14,190 bases of DNA from Alphaproteobacteria bacterium (GTDB lineage Bacteria > Pseudomonadota > Alphaproteobacteria > Rs-D84): contig JAEEQU010000021.1 in NCBI GenBank assembly GCA_016285415.1, positions 1 through 14,190 of the forward strand. The letters are read 5' to 3'. This document shows, in pieces, positions 7,392-14,190 of this stretch. Position numbers and translations under genes: made by a program. Within the stretch, counting starts at the first letter, position 1, and every line of letters starts with the position of its first letter. A model generated the notes under the pieces. It saw only the letters and a list, made by a program, of their open reading frames with translations. It was not told the DNA's origin and did no database searches.

Positions 7392-7459
7392 CGGTATTCC
7401 CTGCACCACATTTATTTCCCACAAATGATACAAAAAACTAACCAACGGAATCAAGCGCA

Positions 7460-7487
7460 AAAAACGGTCGCAAATGCGACCGTTTTT
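7460..7487 (-). terminator. Intrinsic terminator after the DUF805 gene
   Basis: AAAAACGGTCGCA (7460-7472) and TGCGACCGTTTTT (7475-7487) form a perfect 13-bp inverted repeat with A and T runs on both sides. It lies downstream of the DUF805 gene and upstream of the LamG-like gene, so it should separate the long block from that gene. The symmetry would allow action on either strand. Confidence 0.88.
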
Positions 7488-7517
7488 ACTAATCACTTAC
7501 AACTCACACTAACCACT
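7488..7517. repeat. Short repeat pair ACTAAYCACT, right side of the LamG-like gene
   Basis: ACTAATCACT (7488-7497) and ACTAACCACT (7508-7517) are inverse to the pair at 6345-6367, giving two copies in one direction at the left end and two in the other at the right. They lie between the terminator and the DUF805 stop. No transposase is encoded between the pairs. Confidence 0.6.
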
Positions 7518-7522
7518 TATAA

Positions 7523-8092
7523 CTATTTCTTGCTTGGGATACATGCAACAAATAATTTAAAGATAAAGAATACCCAGAAACATACAGCGTAAATCTTCAT
7601 ACCCAATGTTACCGTATTCGTCATCATTGCCTGCGCCCACGAAGGTCCAAAAAACATTGGTGCCAAAACCAACAATAATTCAGGTACCAAATACCACCAC
7701 ACCGAAACACCGGCATCACGGAAACGACGAACCATCAATGCAACGGTTGGTATTACCAAGATATAATTAACAATTGTTGCGATTATTCCACCAACAAAGA
7801 ACATAAATACAAACGACAAAATAAACGCGAACAAAATTCCAAACCAAAATTCACTGCGTGTGGAACGGCCGGTAACATTGAAATACCCCGTCCAGAATTT
7901 TTTAACCGCCATTATCGGATCTATGGCCGGCCTTGGTTTTGCGACAACAACTGGTGCAACTGGACGTGCCACGGCACGTGTGGTTGTACGACGCGTAACC
8001 GTACGACGTGTTGTCTTTTTCACGACTGCTTTTTTTGCAACAGGCTTTTTTGCCGCTGTTTTCTTTGCTGTTTTTTTCTTAACTGTTGGCAT
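7523..8092 (-). CDS. DUF805 membrane protein with a Lys/Ala-rich N-terminal tail
   Basis: A 189-residue protein in two parts. Residues 1-56 form a low-complexity, strongly basic tail of KKTAKKTAAKKPVAKK-type repeats changing to TTRRTVTRR, very like bacterial histone-H1-like tails. Residues 60-189 are a DUF805 domain: FWTGYFNVTGRSTRSEFW (66-83), then hydrophobic helices at about 84-103, 104-119, 132-147 and 163-183, with the RRFRDAGVSVWW signature (122-133) between them. DUF805 proteins are inner-membrane proteins of unknown role. The start has a strong AAGGAAGG site, and a TATAAT overlapping the rlmE stop (8126-8121) could be a private promoter. The gene is 29 nt from rlmE and is followed by a terminator. 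That the tail binds nucleic acid is an inference from composition. Confidence 0.85.
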   Translation of the reverse strand: MPTVKKKTAKKTAAKKPVAKKAVVKKTTRRTVTRRTTTRAVARPVAPVVVAKPRPAIDPIMAVKKFWTGYFNVTGRSTRSEFWFGILFAFILSFVFMFFVGGIIATIVNYILVIPTVALMVRRFRDAGVSVWWYLVPELLLVLAPMFFGPSWAQAMMTNTVTLGMKIYAVCFWVFFIFKLFVACIPSKK

Positions 8093-8121
8093 AATTCCTT
8101 CCTTTGTTTTGCTCGGGTGTA

Positions 8122-8781
8122 TTATAACCTATTTTTATACCCTAATGCAACAATAAACATTTCCACAGAATCTTTGCGTGATGCATTTGGCTTTACATGA
8201 TGCACGACATCAAAGCGTTCTTTTATCTGTTTCAATAATTCGTTTGTTGTTCCACCGGTAAAAGATTTCGCAACGAATACGCCGCCTGGCTTTAACGCGC
8301 GGCATGCAAAATCAAATGCATATTCCAATAACACCATTTGACGCAGATGGTCTGTTTTCTGGTGTCCAACGGTGTTCGGTGCCATATCAGATACAACAAC
8401 ATCAACAACACCGTCCGCATTATCATCCAAATTTAATTTATCAATCAACCAATTCAATGCTTCGTCTGTGGTAAAATCGCCCTGATAAAATTCAACATTG
8501 TTTATTGGGGTTATTTCCAACAAATCCATCGCAAAAATTTTCGTTTTTGGATAGTTGCGCGCAATAAATTGCGACCACGAACCCGGCGCCGCGCCCAAAT
8601 CAACAACCGTCTGACCGTTTTTCAAAAATTTATACTTGTCATTTATTTCAATCAGTTTATATGCCGCACGCGCCCGATATCCGTCGGCATGCGCACGCGC
8701 GACATACGGATCGGTGGCCTGACGTTGAAGCCATGCCACCGAAGATTTGTGCTTTGCAATTTTTTTATTTGTTATTTTCAT
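8122..8781 (-). CDS. rlmE: 23S rRNA (uridine-2'-O)-methyltransferase RlmE (FtsJ/RrmJ)
   Basis: Methylates the 2'-OH of U2552 in the A-loop of 23S rRNA with S-adenosylmethionine, a late large-subunit assembly step. The 219 residues match the family. Seen in order: YRARAAYKLIEI with the first catalytic Lys (about 34-45), the SAM-binding VVDLGAAPGSWSQ (about 59-71), VVSDMAPNTVG with catalytic Asp (about 128-138), FVAKSFTGG with the second Lys (about 169-177), and SVEMFIVALGYK with Glu (about 205-216). All K-D-K-E residues are present. The start overlaps the end of the 105-aa gene by 17 nt, so translation is probably coupled. Confidence 0.95.
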   Translation of the reverse strand: MKITNKKIAKHKSSVAWLQRQATDPYVARAHADGYRARAAYKLIEINDKYKFLKNGQTVVDLGAAPGSWSQFIARNYPKTKIFAMDLLEITPINNVEFYQGDFTTDEALNWLIDKLNLDDNADGVVDVVVSDMAPNTVGHQKTDHLRQMVLLEYAFDFACRALKPGGVFVAKSFTGGTTNELLKQIKERFDVVHHVKPNASRKDSVEMFIVALGYKNRL

Positions 8782-9082
8782 GCAATTGTTTCTCTAATTC
8801 GTTTCTAAATTCGCATGCACGACGATATGCATCTTTGAACCAAAACGGTTCACAGAAACAATATTCCACGCGGCTGGTATCTGTCTTGCTGTTGTACACC
8901 ATCTTGGTAAAATGCACGCGACCACGTGGCAACGGCACAACATTTTTCGCCGTTCGTTTAAGAATCACTGGGAACACATTTCCTTGGAAATTTGCACCGA
9001 TACCCCAACCCAAAAAACTGCCATCTTTGGCATACATTGGTTGTGCCTCTGAAATGCTGCTTGGTTTATATATTGTTGACAT
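8765..9082 (-). CDS. Unknown 105-residue protein between the M-domain protein and RlmE
   Basis: I do not recognise this protein. It is soluble-looking, with no signal peptide or membrane helix. Residues 17-56 are rich in Gly and hydrophobics (MYAKDGSFLGWGIGANFQG, then VFPVILKRT and VVPLPRGRVHF), suggesting a small beta-rich domain. Residues 75-104 (CFCEPFWFKDAYRRACEF and onward) look helical and charged. Three cysteines (75, 77, 90) could bind metal, but no standard motif is present. Its ATG lies 2 nt after the TAA of the M-domain gene and its end overlaps rlmE by 17 nt, so the three are probably translated together. The tight spacing supports it as a real gene; function is open. Confidence 0.75.
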   Translation of the reverse strand: MSTIYKPSSISEAQPMYAKDGSFLGWGIGANFQGNVFPVILKRTAKNVVPLPRGRVHFTKMVYNSKTDTSRVEYCFCEPFWFKDAYRRACEFRNELEKQLHENNK

Positions 9083-9084
9083 TT

Positions 9085-9582
9085 TTATTTTGCCCCTGGT
9101 TCACCTGCCCCTGATTGCATACGTTGCATAACGGCCTCCATCCCGCCCATACGCTGAATCATAGCCATTTTTTGTTTCATTTTCACATATTGTTTAATCA
9201 TATGTTCTACTTCGCGTACCGTAACGCCCGCAGATTCCGCAATACGCACCTTGGCATTTGCAAAGATTTTTTCTGGATCGGCACGTTCTTCAATGGTCAT
9301 TGCCTCTAATATTTTAATTTGGGCATCAACACTGCCATCTTTTATTTTTTCCTTCATTGCACTGACCGCGCCCGACATACCCGGCACCATACGCAACAGC
9401 CCACTAAAATTACTCATTTTTTTAATTTGTTTTAATTGCGCCAACATATCGTTCATATCAAACTGTCCCGCCATCATACGCATCGCGGTTTCCTTCATGC
9501 CCTTTGGCATTTTTGGTTCTTGCGCTTCATTGTTTACATTTTCTGCGGCGGCTTCTTTTTTCTTTTTGCCAAATCCAAACAT
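9085..9582 (-). CDS. Stand-alone SRP54/Ffh M-domain-like protein without GTPase domain
   Basis: A 165-residue protein matching only the C-terminal M domain of Ffh. FDMNDMLAQLKQIKKM (41-56) corresponds to the Ffh FDLNDFLEQLQQMKNM segment, NFSGLLRMVPGMSG (58-71) to the finger loop, AMTIEERADPE (94-104) to SMTMKERAKPE, and KVRIAESAGVTVREVEHMIKQY (111-132) to the RNA-binding helix-turn-helix. A Met-rich tail follows (135-155). There are 21 methionines, as in the signal-sequence groove. No NG GTPase domain is encoded upstream, and a good AAGGAG site fits an intact start. The 4.5S RNA motif SRxxRIAxGSG is degraded to NAxxRIAESAG. The N-terminus MFGFGKKKK recalls the basic start of FtsY-like proteins. 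A full-length Ffh presumably lies elsewhere. It may be a paralogue acting as a hydrophobic-segment chaperone or SRP modulator; that is inference. Confidence 0.8.
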   Translation of the reverse strand: MFGFGKKKKEAAAENVNNEAQEPKMPKGMKETAMRMMAGQFDMNDMLAQLKQIKKMSNFSGLLRMVPGMSGAVSAMKEKIKDGSVDAQIKILEAMTIEERADPEKIFANAKVRIAESAGVTVREVEHMIKQYVKMKQKMAMIQRMGGMEAVMQRMQSGAGEPGAK

Positions 9583-9589
9583 TATTTTG

Positions 9590-9638
9590 CTCCTTATGTT
9601 TTTTGTTTAATTTTATGCGATAAAAATCTACTTGTCCA
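9590..9638 (-). promoter_or_regulatory. Promoter and ribosome-binding site of the M-domain gene cluster
   Basis: On the minus strand, TGGACA (9638-9633, five of six consensus) sits in the last codons of uvrA. A 17-nt spacer and TAAAAT (9615-9610, five of six) follow, then AAGGAG (9595-9590) 7 nt before the ATG at 9582. This predicts transcription of the cluster independent of uvrA, with a leader of about 20 nt. Confidence 0.5.
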
Positions 9639-12471
9639 GGTACTTCTTAAGATATTTTCCGGTCAGCGATTCAGGATTCTGGGCGACCTGTTCTGGTGTT
9701 CCGGTTGCAATTACGCGTCCGCCACCCGCACCACCGGCCGGTCCCAAATCTATTATCCAATCGGCTGTTTTTATTACTTCCAAATTATGTTCTATGACGA
9801 TGACGGTGTTACCCTGCTCTACCAATTCGTGCAACACGCCAAGTAACTGTTTAATATCTTCAAAATGCAAACCGGTTGTTGGTTCATCCAAAATGTAAAG
9901 TGTTTGACCCGTGCTGCGCGCAGATAATTCTTTGGATAATTTTATACGTTGCGCTTCACCACCCGACAAATCCAACGAACTTTGTCCTAATTTTATATAA
10001 TCCAAACCAACGCGCTTTAATAATTCTAATTTACGACTTATCTGCGGATGATTTATAAAGAACCGATATGCTTCGTCCACCGTCATATTCAACACATCGG
10101 CAATAGATTTACCTTTATATTTTACCGCCAAAGTTTCATCGTTATACCGCGAACCATGACATTTATCGCACTCAACATAAACATCCGCCAAGAAATTCAT
10201 TTCTATTTTTATTTGGCCATCACCCTGACATGCCTCGCAACGACCACCCTTGACATTAAACGAAAACCGCCCTGAACCGTATCCGCGTGTTTTTGCTTCT
10301 GGCAATTCGGCAAAGAAATCGCGAATATTTGAAAATACACCGGTATATGTCGCCGGATTACTGCGCGGGCTGCGTCCAATTGGCGATTGGTCAATATCAA
10401 CAACTTTGTCTATATTTTCCATACCACGAATAATATCATGCGCACCTGTTTCTATTTTGGAACCATACAGCGCACGCATCAACGCCGGATACAACGTATT
10501 CAACAGCAACGTAGATTTTCCAGACCCCGATACACCCGTCAACGCAATAAATTTTCCCAACGGGAATTCAACATCTATGTTTTTAAGGTTGTTCGCACGC
10601 GCACCACATACCGTTATTGTATGTCCGTTACCACTGCGACGTTTTTTCGGCACTGGAATTTTCTTTTTGCCCGATAAATATTGTCCCGTCAGTGAATCTT
10701 TGTTTTTTATAACCATCTCTGGTGTGCCGGCGGCAATAATATTTCCACCATTAACACCCGCACCACGACCAATATCAACCAAATAATCAGCCGCACGCAT
10801 CGCATCTTCGTCATGTTCAACAACAATCACACTGTTGTCTTTGTCGCGCAACATTTTTAGTGTATCAAGCAATTTGTCATTATCACTTTGATGCAACCCA
10901 ATTGACGGTTCGTCCAGAACATACAACACACCCGATAACCCACTGCCAATCTGCGATGCCAAACGGATGCGTTGTGCTTCCCCCCCCGACAGCGTTCCCG
11001 ACATACGCGACATTGTTAAATACCCCAGACCCACATTTTTCAAGAACGACAACCGCGATGTAATTTCACGCAACACCATACGCGCGATATCATTTTCCTT
11101 TTGTGTCAAATGATTTGGCAAATCCATAAACCAATTATAAGAATCATCTATGGACATATCGCAAACATCTATGATATCTGCGCCATTTATTTTTATGCAC
11201 AATGCCTGAATATTAAGACGTTTTCCATGACATACCGGACATGGCTTTTCAGATTGATATTTGGCCAATTCTGCACGCATCATTTCGGAATCAGATTCGC
11301 GCCAACGCCGTTCAATATTATTAACCACACCTTCAAACGGTTTCTCATAAATAAACCCGTTCCAATTTATCTTGATTGGCTTGTCGCCTGTGCCATACAG
11401 CACAATATTTTTCTGTTCTTCGGTTAATGTATGCCACGGCTTTGAAAGTGGAATTTTATATTGTTTATGTAACGCATCTAACAGATGGTTAAACTGACTA
11501 AGCATGCCACCACGCGACCATGGTGCAATTGCACCGTCTAAAATAGATTTTGATGGATCGGGAATTATCAAATCTGGCGACATATTCAATTGCACACCCA
11601 AACCATCGCACGCACTGCACGCGCCCGCCGGCGCATTAAATGAAAATAAACGCGGTTCAATTTTTGGAACGGCGAATCCACTGACCGGACATGCATAATT
11701 TTGCGAATATAAAATGTCTTCGTTTGTATCCAAACGGCGCACTATGACCGACCCTGGCACAAGACGCAACGAACCTTCAAACGAAGAATACATACGCGAA
11801 CGAAATTCTTCTATATCTGATTCAGACGCATCAGATTTTGGCATTTGGACACGATCCACAATTACAAAAATATTGTGTTTTTTATTTTTATCCAACGGTG
11901 GCACCGCCGATAAATCATACAGTTCATTATCTATGATAACACGCTGATACCCCTGCTTTACCAAGAACGCCAATTCTTTTTTATATTCGCCCTTACGGTC
12001 ACGAACAAGTGGCGCCATAATATACGCGCGCACTTCGGCCGGAATATCAAATGTTAAATCAACCATTTCGGCAATTGTCTGTGATTTTATCGGCAACCCA
12101 GTTACCGGCGAATGCGGCACGCCAATTCGCGCCCACAGTAATCGCAAATAGTCATAAATTTCCGTCACCGTTCCAACAGTTGATCGCGGATTTTTTGATG
12201 TAGTTTTTTGTTCAATAGAAATTGCTGGTGCCAAACCTTCAATTAAATCAACATCTGGCTTTTTCTGCATATCCAAGAATTGCCGCGCATAACTGGACAA
12301 CGATTCAACATAACGCCGTTGACCTTCGGCATAAATAGTATTAAATGCAAGTGATGATTTGCCAGATCCGGACACGCCAGTAAAGACCACCAATTTATTT
12401 TTTGGCAGATCTAAATCAATATTCTTAAGATTATTTTCGCGCGCACCACGAATCTTTATAAGTCCAGACAT
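9628..12471 (-). CDS. uvrA: Excinuclease ABC subunit A
   Basis: Damage-recognition ATPase of nucleotide excision repair; works as a dimer with UvrB. The 947 residues match the family. The N-terminal half has Walker A GVSGSGKSS (32-40), zinc-finger cysteines ACSACDG (near 280) and CPVCHG (near 410), and an ABC signature LSGGEAQRIRL followed by VLDEPSIGLH (about 490-525). The C-terminal half has Walker A GVSGSGKST (about 645-653), a zinc finger CEACQGDG...CDKCHG (about 740-770), and the second signature SGGEAQRIKL with ILDEPTTGLH (about 835-870). All key residues look intact. No Shine-Dalgarno precedes the ATG; a promoter ends 9 nt before it. No alphaproteobacterial LexA box (GTTC-N7-GTTC) was seen upstream. 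Confidence 0.98.
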   Translation of the reverse strand: MSGLIKIRGARENNLKNIDLDLPKNKLVVFTGVSGSGKSSLAFNTIYAEGQRRYVESLSSYARQFLDMQKKPDVDLIEGLAPAISIEQKTTSKNPRSTVGTVTEIYDYLRLLWARIGVPHSPVTGLPIKSQTIAEMVDLTFDIPAEVRAYIMAPLVRDRKGEYKKELAFLVKQGYQRVIIDNELYDLSAVPPLDKNKKHNIFVIVDRVQMPKSDASESDIEEFRSRMYSSFEGSLRLVPGSVIVRRLDTNEDILYSQNYACPVSGFAVPKIEPRLFSFNAPAGACSACDGLGVQLNMSPDLIIPDPSKSILDGAIAPWSRGGMLSQFNHLLDALHKQYKIPLSKPWHTLTEEQKNIVLYGTGDKPIKINWNGFIYEKPFEGVVNNIERRWRESDSEMMRAELAKYQSEKPCPVCHGKRLNIQALCIKINGADIIDVCDMSIDDSYNWFMDLPNHLTQKENDIARMVLREITSRLSFLKNVGLGYLTMSRMSGTLSGGEAQRIRLASQIGSGLSGVLYVLDEPSIGLHQSDNDKLLDTLKMLRDKDNSVIVVEHDEDAMRAADYLVDIGRGAGVNGGNIIAAGTPEMVIKNKDSLTGQYLSGKKKIPVPKKRRSGNGHTITVCGARANNLKNIDVEFPLGKFIALTGVSGSGKSTLLLNTLYPALMRALYGSKIETGAHDIIRGMENIDKVVDIDQSPIGRSPRSNPATYTGVFSNIRDFFAELPEAKTRGYGSGRFSFNVKGGRCEACQGDGQIKIEMNFLADVYVECDKCHGSRYNDETLAVKYKGKSIADVLNMTVDEAYRFFINHPQISRKLELLKRVGLDYIKLGQSSLDLSGGEAQRIKLSKELSARSTGQTLYILDEPTTGLHFEDIKQLLGVLHELVEQGNTVIVIEHNLEVIKTADWIIDLGPAGGAGGGRVIATGTPEQVAQNPESLTGKYLKKYLDK

Positions 12472-12480
12472 AGCAAGAAA

Positions 12481-12508
12481 AATATAGACCTTTTATTCCA
12501 GATTTCAA
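12481..12508 (-). promoter_or_regulatory. Promoter giving a predicted near-leaderless uvrA transcript
   Basis: On the minus strand, TTGAAA (12508-12503), a 16-nt spacer and TATATT (12486-12481, five of six consensus) end 9 nt before the uvrA ATG at 12471. The predicted leader is 0-4 nt and no ribosome-binding site lies in the gap. It has the same -35 and spacer length as the 3131 promoter. Confidence 0.5.
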
Positions 12509-12526
12509 TACCACCAAAAATTTATT

Positions 12527-13501
12527 TTACTGTTTCTTTTCGGTGGCACCTTTATCGGCACTGGTCTTGGTGTCTGTGGGTTTGCTATCCTTGGCATCCG
12601 ATGCCTTGGTCGTCTCTTTGGGTTTTGCATCTGCGACCTTGGCTTTTTCTGCGCTTTTATTTATTCCCAGTAACGCATCGGCATCCAACAAGATTCCTGT
12701 CTTGCGGGTATGGTCTTTGCCAACCTTGGGTGCCAATTCGCCACGAACCCAAATATCAATACCACCAACATTACCAAATGTTGCCTTGTTTTTATTTCCC
12801 TTTGGAACATAGTACAAATCACCCGGAACCAGCACGCGACTAAACACCGTCTTACCGCGCGCATCCTCAACTTTTACCCATGATTCTTCGGCCGCTTGGA
12901 TAACGATTTCACCGTCTTCGCGATTTTCTGTTCCATATCTTTCGTGGACGGGTTGGCGATATGCAGGTTCTGCATTTATAACCGGTGCGACCTCTTCTAC
13001 TGGAGCGGTTTCTTCGGCGGCGGGTGCAATTATCATACCAATAATGATACCGACAATCGCGAACAATACGACACCGCCCACAATCCATTTCCAGTATTTC
13101 ACCAAGAATTTGCAGAATTTTGTATCTTTGAATTTCTGCAAATTTTTATCCAATGTTTCTTTAACCTTGGGTTTTTCACGTTCGGGCAATTCAACGACGC
13201 CTTGAATAACTTCGTCATTAAAATCTATACCCATTTCTTTCTTTATTTTTTTGACGATTACATCTGGGTCAACACCCAATTCCATTGCATAGTTCCGCGC
13301 AAATCCCAAAATATACACGATTTCAGGCAACACAGTATAATTTCCATCTTCCAATGCCTGCAGAAAATCTTCGCGTATGCAAAGTTGCTTTGCAATTGTT
13401 GCGATTTCACGTTTACGACGACCGGTTGTTCGCGCTGCGCGCAACATTTCGCCTGCGGTCATTTCATTATTCAATTGTGCTTCTTGGACTTCTTCTATCA
13501 T
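12527..13501 (-). CDS. rodZ: RodZ-like helix-turn-helix membrane protein
   Basis: A 324-residue protein with the RodZ layout: an N-terminal helix-turn-helix of the HTH_25 type (about 14-90, with AGEMLRAARTTGRRKREIATIAKQL and FLQALEDGNYTVLPEIVYILGFARNYA-like segments), a basic juxtamembrane stretch, one transmembrane helix (WIVGGVVLFAIVGIIIGMII, 139-158), a Glu/Pro linker, and a periplasmic DUF4115-like beta domain (about 198-275). A low-complexity Lys/Asp/Ala/Thr tail follows (282-324). RodZ links MreB to the membrane in cell-shape control; whether this organism has MreB is not visible here. The start at 13501 (AAAGG upstream) is preferred: the frame opens earlier, at 13564, but that would overlap the dus gene and has no better signal. 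Confidence 0.78.
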   Translation of the reverse strand: MIEEVQEAQLNNEMTAGEMLRAARTTGRRKREIATIAKQLCIREDFLQALEDGNYTVLPEIVYILGFARNYAMELGVDPDVIVKKIKKEMGIDFNDEVIQGVVELPEREKPKVKETLDKNLQKFKDTKFCKFLVKYWKWIVGGVVLFAIVGIIIGMIIAPAAEETAPVEEVAPVINAEPAYRQPVHERYGTENREDGEIVIQAAEESWVKVEDARGKTVFSRVLVPGDLYYVPKGNKNKATFGNVGGIDIWVRGELAPKVGKDHTRKTGILLDADALLGINKSAEKAKVADAKPKETTKASDAKDSKPTDTKTSADKGATEKKQ

Positions 13502-13539
13502 AACGCGCGCCTTTTGGTATGTTCTGTATAATAATAGAC

Positions 13540-14190
13540 CTATATATTCGCAACGCAACCCCAAAATTGCAAAATTTCTTGTTTAATGACATCTGAATCG
13601 GTTATCTGATTGATTTTTGTGCGAAATTCCGAAGAATTCGGCATTCCGGCGGAATACCATGCCAAATGCTTGCGAAACATTGGAATTGCGGTCTTTTCGC
13701 CATAATATTCTATCATCAGATTTAAATGTTTCATTGCCACCGCGCCAATATTTTCTGGCACGTTCGCAGTTCCATCAATTACACCGAAAATCCACGGTTG
13801 TCCAAGCATTGCCCGCCCTATCATTGCGCCACTATATCCGCGATTTAACATATTTTGAACATCATCCGCTGTTTTCAAATCGCCATTTGCAATAATTGGA
13901 ATTGGCATATCTGTGATTTCTGGGTGCACCGCGGCGCCAGTATACCCAGTGGCACGTGTCCGCCCATGCAGAACCGCGAACTGCGCACCATTATCGGCGG
14001 CGACATGCACCAAATCGGCCCAGTCCCGATGTTCATCATCCCACCCCAAACGCGTTTTTATGGAAACAGGAATCTGAACCGCGCGCACAACTGCATTTAT
14101 GATTTTGCCCGCCAATTTATGATCGCGCATTAAAAACGCACCGGCGCCGGCACGCGTTGCAACCTTTGGCACGGGGCATCCCATATTTAT
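13540..14190 (-). CDS. dusB: tRNA-dihydrouridine synthase, DusB-like (5' part cut by window edge)
   Basis: FMN enzyme that reduces uridine to dihydrouridine in tRNA. The 216 residues visible are the C-terminal two thirds of a protein usually about 320-330 long. The frame runs to the right edge as INMGCPVPKV, so the ATG at 14184 is internal (the usual DINMGCP) and not the start. Seen are the active-site Cys of NMGCP, RAGAGAFL, SIKTRLGWDDEHR with the FMN-contacting Lys, VLHGRTRATGYTG with His, and PIIANGDLKTADD followed by GAMIGRAMLGQPWIF. The pattern is closest to DusB (formerly NifR3). The gene leads the minus-strand block and ends 38 nt before rodZ. Confidence 0.93.
   Translation of the reverse strand: MNMGCPVPKVATRAGAGAFLMRDHKLAGKIINAVVRAVQIPVSIKTRLGWDDEHRDWADLVHVAADNGAQFAVLHGRTRATGYTGAAVHPEITDMPIPIIANGDLKTADDVQNMLNRGYSGAMIGRAMLGQPWIFGVIDGTANVPENIGAVAMKHLNLMIEYYGEKTAIPMFRKHLAWYSAGMPNSSEFRTKINQITDSDVIKQEILQFWGCVANI

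Noticed and set aside
7392..7496. Upstream extension of the LamG-like gene to 7496
   Set aside because: The added part is encoded by the terminator hairpin and repeat region, and the signal peptide begins at 7391.
6345..7517. Insertion sequence bounded by the AGTGGTTAGT repeats
   Set aside because: No transposase or recombinase is encoded between them and no target duplication could be identified, so only a repeat-flanked segment is reported.
10250..10786. Plus-strand open frame of 178 codons opposite uvrA
   Set aside because: It lies wholly within the UvrA second ATPase domain and zinc finger on the other strand and has no independent signals.
12896..13531. Plus-strand open frame of 211 codons opposite rodZ
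   Set aside because: It is antisense to a well-supported RodZ-like gene, has Phe/Cys/His-rich composition typical of a shadow frame, and has no ribosome-binding site.
1..14190. CRISPR arrays, tRNA or rRNA genes, riboswitches
   Set aside because: No regularly spaced repeats, cloverleaf-like sequence or conserved rRNA segment was seen; intergenic gaps are short, the largest about 147 bases.

Overview
The window looks like a compact, gene-dense chromosomal segment of a moderately AT-rich bacterium. Stop codons TAA, TAG and TGA are all used at the ends of recognisable genes, so the standard bacterial code applies. The housekeeping proteins (UvrA, RlmE, DusB-like, transketolase, RNase HI) read as proteobacterial. 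A pyruvate:ferredoxin oxidoreductase, the short genes and the LamG-like/YVDAQIATKQ-type secreted protein suggest an anaerobic, host-associated alphaproteobacterium. That placement is an inference from protein appearance, not a measured phylogeny.

Layout: (1) 1-1794, minus strand: N-terminal half of pyruvate:ferredoxin oxidoreductase, running off the left edge, with a good promoter at 1828-1856. (2) 1942-2616, plus: a lone ClpP-fold peptidase with its own TTGACA promoter, ended by a strong bidirectional terminator. (3) 2653-3000, minus: a small secreted OB-fold (YgiW/BOF-type) protein; divergent from it at 3131-3406 is a one-helix membrane protein with a predicted leaderless promoter. (4) 3403-5881, minus: a YgjP-like metallopeptidase overlapping the end of a short transketolase; transketolase diverges from rnhA (5918-6346, plus) across a 36-bp palindromic promoter region. 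(5) 6363-7391, minus: a secreted LamG-like gene interrupted by an in-frame TAA and bracketed by short inverted repeats. (6) 7523-14190, minus: a long collinear block, in transcription order: DusB-like (cut by the right edge), RodZ-like, UvrA, a stand-alone SRP54/Ffh M-domain protein, an unknown 105-aa protein, RlmE, and a DUF805 membrane protein with a histone-H1-like tail, closed by a perfect hairpin terminator.

The most interesting item is the stand-alone Ffh M-domain protein (9085-9582). It keeps the methionine-rich signal-sequence groove but has no GTPase domain and a degraded RNA-binding motif. It sits in a tight cluster with an unknown protein and the 23S rRNA methyltransferase RlmE, behind its own predicted promoter. 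Secondary items are the in-frame stop in the LamG-like gene, the Lys/Ala tail fused to DUF805, and several predicted leaderless or near-leaderless promoters (3131 gene, tkt, uvrA). No CRISPR array, tRNA, rRNA, insertion sequence or phage gene was seen, and no gene-free stretch exceeds 300 bases.
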